Notes: a model not told the origin generated them from the sequence alone. DNA of 64,000 nucleotides from an uncultured Lachnospiraceae bacterium (GCA_910586705.1 CAJUJK010000009.1:77228-141227), one strand, 5' to 3'; counted from the stretch's first letter, positions 26,999 to 38,394 are shown. Translations and numbers: made by a program.

Positions 26999-28016
26999 TC
27001 TGAGATTTGAAGAAATAAACACTCCCATAATAGGAGAGAATGAGGTTCTGCTTTCCGTGAAGGCGGCAGGTATTTGCGGCTCTGATATTCCCCGGGTTTT
27101 TTATACGGGAACCTACTCTTATCCGCTCATACCGGGACATGAGTTTGCCGGACAGGTGGAGGCCACAGGCGCCGCCGTGGACGCTGGCTGGAAGGGAAAG
27201 CGGGTCGGCGTGTTCCCCTTGATTCCGTGTGGGGAATGTCCGCCCTGTCAGAAGGCGCAGTACGAGATGTGCCGTCATTACAGTTATCTCGGTTCCCGCA
27301 GGGACGGCGGATTCGCGGCGTATGTGGCGGTGCCGGAAAAGAGCTTGATCGCGCTGCCGGAGCGTGTGAGTTTTGAGGAAGCCGCGATGTTTGAACCTAT
27401 GTCGGTGGCGGTTCATGCCATGAGAAAGGCTTCGCCTTTGCCGGAGGAGCGCACGGTGATCTGCGGGCTGGGGACAATCGGCCTTTTCCTGCTTATGTTT
27501 CTGCTGGAGGCTGGGCGGAAAAATATATTTGTCATCGGAAATAAGGATTTTCAGAAGCGGATGGCGGTTCAGCTCGGTCTGCCGGAAACTTCGTTCTGCG
27601 ACAGCAGGACACAGGATGCGGAACAGTGGCTGCTTGAGCGGACAGAGGGCAGAGGTGCGGATGTGTTCTTTGAGTGTGTCGGGAAAAATGAGACACTGAC
27701 GCAGGCGGTCGGGATGACCGGCCCGGGCGGACGGATCATGCTGGTGGGCAATCCCGCCTCCGATATGACGCTGCCGAAAGCGGTGTACTGGAAGATCCTG
27801 CGCAACCAGCTTACGGTCTTTGGCACATGGAATTCTTCCTTTACCCACTCGCCGGAGGATGACTGGCACTATGTGCTGGACAGGCTGGCGGACGGGCGGA
27901 TTGCGCCTGCGCAGATGATCACGCACAGATTCCCGCTTGAGGAACTGGACCGCGGGCTTGCGGTGATGCGGGATAAGAAGGAGGAGTATGGGAAAGTGAT
28001 GGGCATAATAGATTAG
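26967..28016 (+). CDS. Zinc-dependent medium-chain dehydrogenase, TarJ/polyol-phosphate dehydrogenase-like
   Basis: Catalytic zinc ligands are Cys37 (GICGSD) and His58-Glu59 (PGHEFAG). The structural zinc site has Cys88, Cys91, Cys94 and Cys102. The cofactor fold has VICGLGTIGLFLLMFLLEAG. The protein resembles galactitol/sorbitol-phosphate dehydrogenases and TarJ, which reduces ribulose-5-phosphate to ribitol-5-phosphate with NADPH before cytidylylation by TarI. With the preceding two genes it forms a plausible epimerase-reductase-cytidylyltransferase route. AGGAGG at 26952-26957 supports ATG 26967 inside the preceding gene, which indicates coupled translation. Confidence 0.82.
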   Translation: MKAWVLHGINDLRFEEINTPIIGENEVLLSVKAAGICGSDIPRVFYTGTYSYPLIPGHEFAGQVEATGAAVDAGWKGKRVGVFPLIPCGECPPCQKAQYEMCRHYSYLGSRRDGGFAAYVAVPEKSLIALPERVSFEEAAMFEPMSVAVHAMRKASPLPEERTVICGLGTIGLFLLMFLLEAGRKNIFVIGNKDFQKRMAVQLGLPETSFCDSRTQDAEQWLLERTEGRGADVFFECVGKNETLTQAVGMTGPGGRIMLVGNPASDMTLPKAVYWKILRNQLTVFGTWNSSFTHSPEDDWHYVLDRLADGRIAPAQMITHRFPLEELDRGLAVMRDKKEEYGKVMGIID

Positions 28017-28025
28017 CGATACGGC

Positions 28026-28054
28026 TTGAATCTTTTCGCGTTTTGTTATATGAT
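28026..28054 (+). promoter_or_regulatory. Promoter upstream of the small membrane protein gene
   Basis: TTGAAT (28026-28031) and TATGAT (28049-28054) with a 17-base spacer, 40 bases before the next start codon. Confidence 0.65.
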
Positions 28055-28093
28055 ATCTTTATATTTCCCGGGACAACGTGATGGAGGTACTGT

Positions 28094-28594
28094 ATGAGCG
28101 AGACATATGTGGAATATCTGGTAGCGAGAAAGCCGTCCGTGCTGATGCGGTTTTTAAAGATGCTGCTGATTATGCTGACGGTGGTTTTCGCACTGATCGG
28201 ATTCCTGACGCCTTTCGTGGTGGGAATGCTGATTGCGATTGTGCTTGGCGGCTGCGCGTACTTTGCGCATATGAATGCGGAGATCGAGTACGAGTACCTG
28301 TATCTCGACAAAGAACTGAGCGTGGATAAGGTTCTGGCAAAAACCCGCAGAAAGAAGGCGGGCAGCTATTCTCTGGAGCAGATGGAGATTTTTGCGCCCC
28401 TCAATTCCCACAGACTGGATTCTTATAAAAACCGTCAGATGAAGACGATTGATTACAGCTCGGGCATTGCTGCGCAGCCGGAGCGGCGCTACATGATGAT
28501 CTGGAACGGCGACACGAAGATTATTCTGGAGCCGAACGCGGAGATGGTTAAGGCGATTCAGAGCATTGCGCCCCGTAAAGTTTTTACGGATTAG
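28094..28594 (+). CDS. Small two-helix membrane protein (DUF6106-like)
   Basis: 166 residues. Two close hydrophobic helices (LMRFLKMLLIMLTVVFALIG and FVVGMLIAIVLGGCAYF) form a hairpin near residues 18-60. A soluble, mostly beta domain follows: EIEYEYLYLDKELSVDKVL, a basic stretch, then a PH-like strand pattern ending KIILEPNAEMVKAI. I recognise the pattern of DUF6106, a Clostridia family without assigned function, though only from memory. GGAGG lies 6 bases before ATG 28094. The gene has its own promoter and terminator, so it is a single-gene unit. Confidence 0.75.
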   Translation: MSETYVEYLVARKPSVLMRFLKMLLIMLTVVFALIGFLTPFVVGMLIAIVLGGCAYFAHMNAEIEYEYLYLDKELSVDKVLAKTRRKKAGSYSLEQMEIFAPLNSHRLDSYKNRQMKTIDYSSGIAAQPERRYMMIWNGDTKIILEPNAEMVKAIQSIAPRKVFTD

Positions 28595-28616
28595 CATAAT
28601 AAAGTATGGAAAGTAA

Positions 28617-30155
<1,539 letters not shown>

Positions 30156-30168
30156 TGAGGAGAATAAA

Positions 30169-30882
30169 ATGGAAAAGAAAAACTTAGCGAAAGAACTGGC
30201 GGGGAACGCGTATCCGGGACGGGGTATTGTGATCGGGAAGTCGGCGGACGGCGCGTATGCGGTGACGGCATACTTTATTATGGGACGCAGCAGCAACAGC
30301 AGGAACCGGGTGTTTGTGGAGGACGGAGCGGGGATCCGCACGCAGGCTTTTGACCCCTCAAAACTGGAAGATCCGAGTCTGATTATCTATGCGCCGGTGC
30401 GGGTGCTGGGCAATAAAACCATTGTCACCAACGGCGACCAGACGGATACGATCTATGAGCTGATGGACAGGCAGCAGACTTTTGAGCAGGCGCTTCGCAC
30501 GCGGGAGTTTGAGCCGGACGCGCCCAACTACACCCCCCGCATTTCGGGTATTATGCATCTGGAAAATGCGAGCTACAACTATGCCATGTCGATTTTGAAG
30601 AGCAACAACGGCGATCCGTCCTCCTGCAACCGCTACACGTTCGCCTACGAGAATCCGAAAGCAGGAGAAGGGCATTTCATCCATACTTATATGGGCGACG
30701 GAAATCCGCTCCCCAGCTTTGAGGGGGAGCCGACGCTTGTGGGAATCGAGGGGAGTATCGACGAGTTTACGAAGGCGGTCTGGGAGAATCTGAACGAGGA
30801 CAACAAGGTGTCGCTGTTTGTGCGGTACATCGAGATTGCCACGGGGAAATATGAGACAAGGATTGTGAATAAGAACCAGTAG
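30169..30882 (+). CDS. purO: Stand-alone IMP cyclohydrolase, PurO type
   Basis: 237 residues with NAYPGRGIVIGKSADG, YFIMGRSSNSRNRVF, YAPVRVLGNKTIVTNGDQTD and a TPRISGIM segment, characteristic of the archaeal-type IMP cyclohydrolase family with an Ntn-like fold. It closes FAICAR to IMP. Clostridia often have this protein in place of the N-terminal half of bifunctional PurH, and the next gene is the matching transformylase. GATGAGGAG precedes ATG 30169, 13 bases after guaB. Confidence 0.88.
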   Translation: MEKKNLAKELAGNAYPGRGIVIGKSADGAYAVTAYFIMGRSSNSRNRVFVEDGAGIRTQAFDPSKLEDPSLIIYAPVRVLGNKTIVTNGDQTDTIYELMDRQQTFEQALRTREFEPDAPNYTPRISGIMHLENASYNYAMSILKSNNGDPSSCNRYTFAYENPKAGEGHFIHTYMGDGNPLPSFEGEPTLVGIEGSIDEFTKAVWENLNEDNKVSLFVRYIEIATGKYETRIVNKNQ

Positions 30883-30969
30883 CGGGGACTTTGGGCTGGG
30901 TCTGCACAGTGTGCCTGCAATGGGATGAGAATGACAGAAAACAGAGTGGATAGGAGAAAAAGAAAGACG

Positions 30970-32148
30970 ATGAACGAACTGGAATTAAAATATGGCTGTA
31001 ATCCGAACCAGAAACCGTCCCGTATTTTTATGGCGGACGGGAGCGACCTGCCGATTCAGGTATTGAACGGCAGACCGGGATACATCAATTTTTTGGATGC
31101 GTTTAACGGCTGGCAGCTTGTCAGTGAGTTGAAGAAGGCGACAGGGCTTCCGGCGGCGACTTCCTTTAAGCACGTGTCCCCTGCGGGGGCGGCGGTAGGT
31201 CTTCCCTTGGAGGAGACTTTGGCAAAGATTTACTGGGTTGACGATCTGGGTGAGCTTTCTCCGTTGGCATGTGCTTATGCCAGAGCAAGGGGTGCGGACA
31301 GGATGAGCTCTTTCGGCGATTTTATCGCGCTCTCCGACGTGTGCGACGTGGACACGGCGAGGCTGATCAAGAGAGAGGTTTCTGACGGTGTGATCGCGCC
31401 GGGTTATGAGCCGGAGGCGCTGGAGATTCTGAAGGCGAAGAAGAAGGGCGCCTACAATGTGATCCGGATCGACGAAAGCTATGTGCCTGCGCCTGCTGAG
31501 GTGAAGCAGGTGTACGGTATCAGCTTTGAACAGGGCAGAAATGAACTGAAAATTGACGACGCTTTCTTTGACAATATCGTGACGAAGGAGAAGGACCTGC
31601 CGAAACAGGCGAAGATCGATCTGGCGATTGCCATGATCACCTTAAAATATACGCAGTCCAATTCCGTGTGCTACGTGAAGGACGGGCAGGCGATCGGGAT
31701 CGGCGCGGGGCAGCAGTCCAGAATCCACTGTACGAGGCTGGCGGGCACAAAGGCGGATAACTGGTTTTTGAGACAGTCTCCTATTGTGTTAGACTTGCAG
31801 TTTGTGGATGGCATCGGCAGGGCGGACAGAGACAACTCCATTGACCTCTACATCGGCGAGGACTATATGGACGTGCTGGCGGACGGCGCATGGCAGAAAA
31901 TATTCAAGGTGAAGCCGGAAGTGTTTACGGCGGAGAAGAAGCGCGCGTGGCTGGATCAGATGAAGGGTGTGGCGCTCGGCTCGGACGCGTTCTTCCCCTT
32001 CGGGGACAATATCGAGCGCGCCCACAGAAGCGGCGTGCAGTATGTGGCGCAGCCCGGCGGTTCGGTGCGGGACGACAACGTGATCGAGGTGTGCAATAAG
32101 TATGGGATGACGATGTGCTTTACAGGGATACGGCTGTTCCATCACTAG
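30970..32148 (+). CDS. purH: Stand-alone AICAR transformylase (PurH C-terminal-type)
   Basis: About 392 residues: LKYGCNPNQKPSRIF, PGYINFLDAFNGWQLV, SFKHVSPAGAAVG, QSNSVCYVKDGQAIGIGAGQ, and DAFFPFGDNIERAHRSGVQY with QPGGSVRDDNVIE. These match the AICAR formyltransferase domain, without the N-terminal cyclohydrolase domain of bifunctional PurH. It formylates AICAR with 10-formyl-THF; the PurO protein upstream completes the step to IMP. ATG 30970 begins the conserved sequence; an in-frame ATG 30925 exists but adds a basic, unconserved segment. Confidence 0.92.
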   Translation: MNELELKYGCNPNQKPSRIFMADGSDLPIQVLNGRPGYINFLDAFNGWQLVSELKKATGLPAATSFKHVSPAGAAVGLPLEETLAKIYWVDDLGELSPLACAYARARGADRMSSFGDFIALSDVCDVDTARLIKREVSDGVIAPGYEPEALEILKAKKKGAYNVIRIDESYVPAPAEVKQVYGISFEQGRNELKIDDAFFDNIVTKEKDLPKQAKIDLAIAMITLKYTQSNSVCYVKDGQAIGIGAGQQSRIHCTRLAGTKADNWFLRQSPIVLDLQFVDGIGRADRDNSIDLYIGEDYMDVLADGAWQKIFKVKPEVFTAEKKRAWLDQMKGVALGSDAFFPFGDNIERAHRSGVQYVAQPGGSVRDDNVIEVCNKYGMTMCFTGIRLFHH

Positions 32149-32159
32149 GGTAAATGAAA

Positions 32160-32188
32160 TTGCTTTTCACGCGTATTCGTGGTAAAAT
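32160..32188 (+). promoter_or_regulatory. Promoter of ptb-buk
   Basis: TTGCTT (32160-32165), 17-base spacer, TAAAAT (32183-32188) with TGG directly before it, an extended -10. About 78 bases before the ptb start. Confidence 0.65.
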
Positions 32189-32265
32189 TTAGGAGTCGCA
32201 AAGGCGCGTCAGCGCAGGATGCGGCTCCAGAAAAGACAATAAAACAAAGGAGTGGAAAAGGGACG

Positions 32266-33186
32266 ATGAGTAAGAGTTTTGAGGATCTGTTATCAAAGGT
32301 TTCCGAGTGTGAGATGAAGAAGGTAGCGGTAGCGGTGGCTCAGGACAGCGCGGTTCTCGAGGCTGTGGCTGCGGCGAAGGAGCGGGGCATCGCGGAGGCG
32401 ATTCTTGTGGGCGACGCTGACAAGATCAAAGAGGTGGCGGAGGCTGACAAGGTTGACATCAGCGGTTTTGAGATCATTGACGAGAAGGACAATTACACGG
32501 CGGCCCTGAAGGCGGTTGAGCTTGTGCATCAGGGAAAAGCGGATATGTACATGAAGGGTCTGATCGACACGAAATCCTTCTTAAAGAGCGTGCTGGACAA
32601 GGAAGTCGGCTTGAGAACGGGCAAGGCTTTGTCTCATGTATGCGTGTTTGAGGTGGAGGGGATCGATCATCTCCTGTTCCTTACGGACGTTGCTTTTATG
32701 ACATATCCTACGCTGGAGGATAAGGTACATATTATCGAGAACACGGTGGATGTGTGTCATGCCTGCGGCATTCCGAATCCGAAGGTAGCGCCTCTTGCGG
32801 CAGTTGAGGTAGTGAATCCCAAGATGCCGGTCACGGTGGAGGCTGATGAACTGACGAAGATGTGCGAGGAAGGAAAGATTTCCGGCTGTGTTGTGGACGG
32901 CCCTCTCTCCCTTGATCTGGCGATTGACCCCGAGGCGGCGAAGCATAAAGGCGCGGAAGGCAGAAAGATCGTGGGCGACGCGGACGTGCTGCTCTTCCCC
33001 GATATTCATGCGGGCAACCTCGTTTACAAGTGTCTGGTACATACGGCAAAGGTAAAGAACGGCAACATTCTGACGGGCACGAAGGCTCCTGTGATTCTGA
33101 CTTCCCGTTCCGATGATTTTGAGACAAAGGTAAATTCCCTTGCGCTGGGCGCGGTTATGGCAGGCGCGATGGCGAAGATGAACTGA
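32266..33186 (+). CDS. ptb: Phosphate butyryltransferase
   Basis: 306 residues with KVAVAVAQDSAVLEAV, DMYMKGLIDTKSFLKSVL, LFLTDVAFMTYP, AVEVVNPKMPVT and ADVLLFPDIHAGNLVYKCL, the pattern of phosphate acetyl/butyryltransferases of the Ptb subgroup. It turns butyryl-CoA and phosphate into butyryl-phosphate. The next gene is butyrate kinase, so the pair makes ATP and butyrate at the end of fermentation. ATG 32266 starts the conserved region; an AAAGGAG and an AAGGG lie upstream. Confidence 0.93.
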   Translation: MSKSFEDLLSKVSECEMKKVAVAVAQDSAVLEAVAAAKERGIAEAILVGDADKIKEVAEADKVDISGFEIIDEKDNYTAALKAVELVHQGKADMYMKGLIDTKSFLKSVLDKEVGLRTGKALSHVCVFEVEGIDHLLFLTDVAFMTYPTLEDKVHIIENTVDVCHACGIPNPKVAPLAAVEVVNPKMPVTVEADELTKMCEEGKISGCVVDGPLSLDLAIDPEAAKHKGAEGRKIVGDADVLLFPDIHAGNLVYKCLVHTAKVKNGNILTGTKAPVILTSRSDDFETKVNSLALGAVMAGAMAKMN

Positions 33187-33261
33187 CTGAGCAAGTCGGG
33201 TCGCGAGGACTGTTCCGCAGCCTCGGCATGAATTTTATTATATTATGGAGGGAAATGCAAA

Positions 33262-34329
33262 ATGGCTATCAAAAGTTTAATTATCAATCCGGGATCCACT
33301 TCTACAAAGATCGGTGTGTTCGAGGATGAAACTCTCCTGTTTGAGGAGACTTTGAGACATTCCACAGAAGAGATTGCGCAGTATGAGAAAATTGTGGATC
33401 AGAAGGATTTCCGCAGAAAGATCATCGAGGATCTGTTAAAGGAAAAAGATTTTGATATCAAATCCCTGAACATGGTAGTGGGACGCGGCGGTATGCTGAA
33501 GCCGATTCCGGGCGGCACCTATGCGGTGACGGATGATCTGTTAGAGGATTTAAAGATCGGCGTGCAGGGACCTCACGCATCCAATCTGGGCGGTATTCTG
33601 GCGAGAGAGATCGGTGATTCCATCGGCGTTCCGTCTTATATCGTTGATCCTGTGGTTGTTGACGAGCTGGAGCCTGTTTCCAGATATTCCGGCGTGCCGG
33701 AACTGCCGAGAACCAGTGTGTTCCATGCGCTGAACCAGAAAGCGGTTGCGAAGCGTTACGCGAAGGAGCAGGGCAAGGCTTACGATTCCCTCAATCTGGT
33801 CGTGGTGCATATGGGCGGCGGCGTGTCCGTGGGCGCACACAAGAAGGGCTGTGTGGTGGATGTGTTTAACGCCCTTGACGGCGACGGTGCATTCTCTCCC
33901 GAGAGAGCGGGCGCGGTACCCAGCGGTGCACTCATAAAAATGTGCTTTTCCGGGAAATATACGGAGAAAGAAGTTTACAAAAAATTTGTGGGCGGCGGCG
34001 GTTTCAACGCTTACTGCGGCACCAACGACATGCGCGATGTGGATAAGATGGTAGACGGGGGTGACAAGAAAGCGGAGGAAGTCAGAGAGGCTTTCATCAC
34101 GCAGGTGGCAAAGGACATCGGCGCCATGGCATGTGTATTGCAGGGCAAGGTGGATCAGATCATTGTGACCGGCGGTATCGCTTACGACAAGGCAGTCGTT
34201 GCGGGGCTTAAGGAGAAAGCGGAGTGGATTGCTCCCATGACGGTATATCCCGGCGAGGATGAGCTGATGGCTCTGGTACAGGGCGGACTGCGTATCCTGC
34301 GCGGCGAGGAAGAACTGAAGGTATATTGA
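33262..34329 (+). CDS. buk: Butyrate kinase
   Basis: An acetokinase-family protein of 355 residues: [82 protein letters not shown] and [12 protein letters not shown]. It transfers phosphate from butyryl-phosphate to ADP. It follows ptb by 75 bases. GGAGG precedes ATG 33262, and a strong hairpin follows the gene. Confidence 0.95.
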   Translation: MAIKSLIINPGSTSTKIGVFEDETLLFEETLRHSTEEIAQYEKIVDQKDFRRKIIEDLLKEKDFDIKSLNMVVGRGGMLKPIPGGTYAVTDDLLEDLKIGVQGPHASNLGGILAREIGDSIGVPSYIVDPVVVDELEPVSRYSGVPELPRTSVFHALNQKAVAKRYAKEQGKAYDSLNLVVVHMGGGVSVGAHKKGCVVDVFNALDGDGAFSPERAGAVPSGALIKMCFSGKYTEKEVYKKFVGGGGFNAYCGTNDMRDVDKMVDGGDKKAEEVREAFITQVAKDIGAMACVLQGKVDQIIVTGGIAYDKAVVAGLKEKAEWIAPMTVYPGEDELMALVQGGLRILRGEEELKVY

Positions 34330-34355
34330 GAAAAGGATTCTCATGCAATATAAGG

Positions 34356-34393
34356 CGGCGGAGGGGCAGAAAAGCAGGCTCCTCCGCCGTTTA
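34356..34393 (+). terminator. Terminator after buk
   Basis: CGGCGGAGG (34356-34364) pairs perfectly with CCTCCGCCG (34381-34389), nine GC-rich pairs, followed by only TTTAC. The stem is strong but the U-tract is short. Confidence 0.7.
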
Positions 34394-34415
34394 CTGGCTG
34401 GATAAGGGGTTTTGC

Positions 34416-34444
34416 TTGAATTTGCCCCTTGTATCTGGTAGAAT
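34416..34444 (+). promoter_or_regulatory. Promoter of secA
   Basis: TTGAAT (34416-34421), 17 bases, TAGAAT (34439-34444) preceded by TGG (extended -10). It lies about 84 bases before the secA start. Confidence 0.75.
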
Positions 34445-34527
34445 ATAGGTTAGTGTTTTGTTATTGTGGGGATTTTTTGAGAGAAAGGCGTGTGTCAGCC
34501 AGAAAGGCACATGAGAATGAGAAAATT

Positions 34528-37092
34528 ATGAGCGTGGTACAAAAAATATTCGGAACGCACAGTGAACGGGAGATCAAGCGCATTACGGGACTGGTTGACA
34601 AAATCGAGGGTATGCGTCCCGAGATGATGGAAATGACGGACGAGCAGATGCGCGATAAGACCAAGGAGTTTAAGAAAAGACTCTCAGAGGGTGAGACTTT
34701 GGATGACCTTCTGCCAGAGGCTTATGCGCTTGTCCGGGAAGCGGCGAGAAGGGTGCTTAACACGGAGCACTACAGAGTACAGTTGATCGGCGGCATTATC
34801 CTGCATCAGGGACGAATCGCGGAGATGAGAACCGGTGAAGGTAAGACCCAGACCTGTCTTTTGCCGGCTTATCTGAACGCGCTGGAAGGAAAGGGCGTGC
34901 ATGTTGTCACGGTCAACGACTATCTGGCGAAGCGTGACGCGGAGTGGATGGGGCAGGTACATGAGTTTCTCGGACTGAAAGTGGGATGTGTGTTAAACGA
35001 CATGAAGCCCGAGGAGCGCAGGGAGGCTTACAACTGCGACATTACCTATGTGACCAACAACGAGCTGGGTTTCGATTATCTGCGTGACAACATGGTCATC
35101 TACAAGGAACAGCTCGTGCTCCGGGATCTCCATTATGCCATCATCGACGAGGTGGACTCGGTGTTAATCGACGAGGCGAGAACCCCGCTGATCATATCCG
35201 GGCAGAGCGGCAAGTCCACGAAACTTTACGAGGCGTGCGACATTCTGGCGAAACAGCTCACCCGCGGAGAGGACATGGAAGAACTTTCCAAGATGGACGC
35301 CATCATGGGCGTGGAGCGGGAAGAGACCGGGGACTTTATCGTGAACGAGAAGGACAAGGTGGTGAACTTGACCGCGCAGGGCGTTTCCAAGGTGGAGCGT
35401 TTCTTCCAGATCGAGAATCTGGCGGACCCGGAAAATCTGGAAATCCAGCACAACATTATACTGGCTCTGCGGGCGCACAATCTGATGTTCCGCGATCAGG
35501 ATTATGTGGTGACCGACGATCAGGTTATGATCGTGGACGAATTTACCGGGCGTATCATGCCGGGGCGCCGCTATTCCGACGGACTGCATCAGGCGATTGA
35601 GGCGAAGGAGCATGTGAAGGTGAAGCGGGAGAGCAAGACCCTCGCCACCATTACGTTCCAGAACTTCTTCAATAAATTTGAAAAAAAGGCGGGTATGACA
35701 GGTACGGCGCTCACGGAGGAAAAAGAGTTCCGTGACATTTACGGTATGGATGTGGTGGCGATTCCCACAAACAGGCCGGTTGCCCGTGTCGATCATCAGG
35801 ACGCAGTGTATAAAACCAAAAAGGAAAAACTGAAGGCGATTCTGCTCGCGGTACAGGAAGCGCACGCCAAGGGGCAGCCTGTTCTCGTGGGTACGATCAA
35901 CATCGACGCTTCGGAAGAACTTTCCGCCATCTTTAAGAGAAACGGTCTGGAACATAAGGTGCTGAACGCCAAGTTCCATGAACTGGAGGCGGAGATCGTG
36001 GCGGATGCCGGCATTCACGGCGCGGTCACCATTGCCACCAACATGGCGGGTCGTGGTACGGATATCAAGCTGGATGAGGAGGCGAGAGCGGCGGGCGGTC
36101 TTATGATCATCGGTACGGAGCGCCACGAGTCCAGACGTATCGACAACCAGCTGCGTGGTCGAAGCGGCCGTCAGGGCGATCCCGGTGAATCGAAGTTCTT
36201 TATCTCGCTGGAAGACGATCTGATGAGGTTGTTCGGTTCCGACCGCATGGTTACCATGTTTAACGCGCTGGGCATCCCGGAAGGGCAGGAGATTGAACAC
36301 AGCGCGCTGACCAAAGCGATCGAGACGGCGCAGAAGAAGATAGAGAACAACAACTTCGGCATCAGAAAAAGCCTGCTCGAGTACGATCAGGTGATGAACG
36401 AGCAGAGAGAGATCATATATGAGGAGAGACGCCGTGTTCTGGACGGCGAGAGCATGAGGGACGCGATCTACAAGATGATCACGGATATCGTTGAAAACTG
36501 CGTGGACATCTGCATCGGCGACGATTCCGACTTTGAGGAATGGGATTACAATGAGTTGAATACCCTGTTACTTCCCACGGTGCCCTTAAAGCCGGTGGAC
36601 GCGTCGAGGGTATTGAAGCCTAAGAAAAACAGCCTGAAGCAGCAGTTAAAAGAGGAGGCTGTGAAGCTTTACGAGAGCAAGGAGGCGGAGTTCCCGGAGC
36701 CTGAGGCGATCCGCGAGATTGAGCGCGTGATCCTGCTCAAGGTGATAGACAGAAAGTGGATGGATCACATCGACGATATGGACCAGCTCCGGCAGGGTGC
36801 CGGCCTGCAGGCTTACGGGCAGAAGGATCCGCTGGTGGAGTACAAGCTGAACGGTTACGAGATGTTCGATGATATGACACAGAACATCAAGGAGGAGACC
36901 GTGCGCCTGCTCTTCCGTGTGCGCATTGAGCAGAAGGTGGAGAGGGAACAGGTGGCAAAGGTGACCGGCACCAACAAGGACGACACCCTGCAGAAAGGCC
37001 CCGTGAAGCGCGCGGAGGCGAAGGTTTATCCCAACGATCCCTGCCCCTGTGGGAGCGGGAAGAAATATAAACAGTGCTGCGGCCGGAAGTGA
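34528..37092 (+). CDS. secA: Preprotein translocase ATPase SecA
   Basis: The motor of Sec secretion. Walker A is MRTGEGKTQ (Gly103 to Thr107), then [30 protein letters not shown] (DEAD-like Walker B), [14 protein letters not shown] and RSGRQGDPG. The C-terminus [15 protein letters not shown] is the SEC-C zinc finger that contacts SecB or the ribosome. 854 residues, a normal Firmicute length. ATG 34528 begins the conserved MSVVQKIFG; the frame is open upstream to 34429 but without family similarity. prfB follows, as in many Firmicutes. Confidence 0.97.
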   Translation: MSVVQKIFGTHSEREIKRITGLVDKIEGMRPEMMEMTDEQMRDKTKEFKKRLSEGETLDDLLPEAYALVREAARRVLNTEHYRVQLIGGIILHQGRIAEMRTGEGKTQTCLLPAYLNALEGKGVHVVTVNDYLAKRDAEWMGQVHEFLGLKVGCVLNDMKPEERREAYNCDITYVTNNELGFDYLRDNMVIYKEQLVLRDLHYAIIDEVDSVLIDEARTPLIISGQSGKSTKLYEACDILAKQLTRGEDMEELSKMDAIMGVEREETGDFIVNEKDKVVNLTAQGVSKVERFFQIENLADPENLEIQHNIILALRAHNLMFRDQDYVVTDDQVMIVDEFTGRIMPGRRYSDGLHQAIEAKEHVKVKRESKTLATITFQNFFNKFEKKAGMTGTALTEEKEFRDIYGMDVVAIPTNRPVARVDHQDAVYKTKKEKLKAILLAVQEAHAKGQPVLVGTINIDASEELSAIFKRNGLEHKVLNAKFHELEAEIVADAGIHGAVTIATNMAGRGTDIKLDEEARAAGGLMIIGTERHESRRIDNQLRGRSGRQGDPGESKFFISLEDDLMRLFGSDRMVTMFNALGIPEGQEIEHSALTKAIETAQKKIENNNFGIRKSLLEYDQVMNEQREIIYEERRRVLDGESMRDAIYKMITDIVENCVDICIGDDSDFEEWDYNELNTLLLPTVPLKPVDASRVLKPKKNSLKQQLKEEAVKLYESKEAEFPEPEAIREIERVILLKVIDRKWMDHIDDMDQLRQGAGLQAYGQKDPLVEYKLNGYEMFDDMTQNIKEETVRLLFRVRIEQKVEREQVAKVTGTNKDDTLQKGPVKRAEAKVYPNDPCPCGSGKKYKQCCGRK

Positions 37093-37193
37093 TGATGTGG
37101 AAGAAACGGCGGCCAAAATGCGGTTTATGCGTGGGCGAATGAAAATACGCTCAGCAATCATACACTAGTTATAGGGAAAGAAGGTGAAGTTAA

Positions 37194-38298
37194 GTGGTAG
37201 AATTAGATAATATGAAATCGGAGCTTCTTGCGTACGAAAGCCCCTTAGCGGAAGTGAGGGATTCACTTTAACTTAGCGGATAAGGTAAAGCGGATCGAGG
37301 AGCTTGACATGGAAATGCAGGCGCCGGACTTCTGGGATGACCCGGAGAAATCCAACCAGAAGATGCGGGAGTCCAAAGGGCTGAAGGACGTTGTGGAGAC
37401 GATGGACGGTCTTTCCAGCCAGTACAACGATATTCTGGAACTGATCGAGCTGGGCTACGAGGACAACGACCCGGCGATCATTCCCGATATCGAGGAGGAA
37501 CTTGCCTCCTTTAAGGAAACCTTTGAGAATATCAGAATCAGCACGCTCCTCTCGGGCGAGTATGACAAAAACAATGCGATCCTCAAGTTAAATGCCGGGG
37601 CGGGCGGCACGGAGAGCTGCGACTGGTGCAGTATGCTCTACCGCATGTACACACGCTGGGCGGAGCGCAAGGGCTATTCGTTGGAAGTGATCGACTATCT
37701 GGACGGCGACGAGGCGGGCATCAAGTCCGTGACGTTCCAGATCAACGGCGAGAACGCTTACGGTTATCTGAAATCAGAGAAAGGTGTGCACAGACTTGTG
37801 CGGATTTCGCCTTTCAACGCGCAGGGCAAGCGGCAGACTTCCTTTGTGTCCCTTGACGTGATGCCGGACATTGAGGAGGATGTGGATATAGAGGTGAAGG
37901 ACGAGGACATCCGCATTGACACCTACCGAAGCAGCGGCGCGGGCGGTCAGCATATCAACAAGACGTCCTCGGCGATCCGTATCACCCATTTCCCGACGGG
38001 AATCGTGGTGACCTGCCAGAACGAGCGGAGCCAGTTCCAGAATAAGGATAAGGCGATGCAGATGCTGAAAGCGAAACTCTATATGTTAAAGCAGGAGGAG
38101 AACGCGGAGAAGCTGTCGGATATCCGCGGCGACGTGAAGGAGATCGGCTGGGGCAACCAGATCCGCTCCTATGTGATGCAGCCGTACACGATGGTGAAGG
38201 ATCACCGGACAAACGAGGAGTCCGGCAATGTGGACGCGGTGATGGACGGGGCGATCGATCCGTTTATCAATGCGTATCTGAAGTGGATTAACAGTTAA
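37194..38298 (+). CDS. prfB: Peptide chain release factor 2, with programmed +1 frameshift
   Basis: Frame 1 runs from GTG 37194 (AGGTGA 6 bases upstream) through 25 codons to CTT at 37266-37268, then an in-frame TAA at 37269-37271. Skipping T37269 continues in the +1 frame from AAC 37270 to the stop at 38296-38298, about 367 residues in all. The 25-residue leader ends LAEVRDSL, as in RF2 of relatives, so both parts are one gene. RF2 identity is shown by RISPF (the SPF tripeptide of stop recognition) and by GAGGQHINKTSSAIRI, with the GGQ peptidyl-hydrolysis motif. The recoding stop is TAA, where TGA is usual. Confidence 0.93.
37254..37272 (+). promoter_or_regulatory. prfB +1 recoding site (CTT TAA C)
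   Basis: The site reads GTG AGG GAT TCA CTT TAA C. The slippery CTT and the following C match the classical CTT TGA C site. The Shine-Dalgarno-like AGGG is five bases upstream of CTT instead of the usual three or so. The stop is TAA, read by both RF1 and RF2. Confidence 0.85.
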
Positions 38299-38303
38299 TT
38301 TTT

Positions 38304-38334
38304 CGGGGAGATCGTTGTTGGTCTCCCCGTTTTG
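38304..38334 (+). terminator. Terminator after prfB
   Basis: CGGGGAGA (38304-38311) pairs with TCTCCCCG (38322-38329), loop of ten bases, followed by TTTT. Confidence 0.85.
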
Positions 38335-38364
38335 CGTGGGAAGAAAGTTTGCAATTTGGAGCAT

Positions 38365-38394
38365 TTTACAAATGTTGGCTGAGGGGATATACTA
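38365..38394 (+). promoter_or_regulatory. Possible promoter of the BspA-like gene
   Basis: TTTACA (38365-38370), 18 bases, TATACT (38389-38394), about 80 bases before the start codon. Moderate match. Confidence 0.45.

Noticed and set aside
35164..36300. A 378-codon minus-strand frame inside secA
   Set aside because: His/Arg/Leu-rich translation with no domain, lying fully antisense to conserved SecA; a shadow of codon bias. The same applies to the long minus frames inside tex (44,022-45,347), the epimerase/cytidylyltransferase pair (25,709-27,028) and the ABC adaptor (54,038-55,432).
37093..37193. prfB as a gene starting only at ATG 37309
   Set aside because: That would lose the conserved N-terminal RF2 segment; a frameshift leader ending VRDSL and the next frame NLADKVKRIEELD fit RF2 of relatives.
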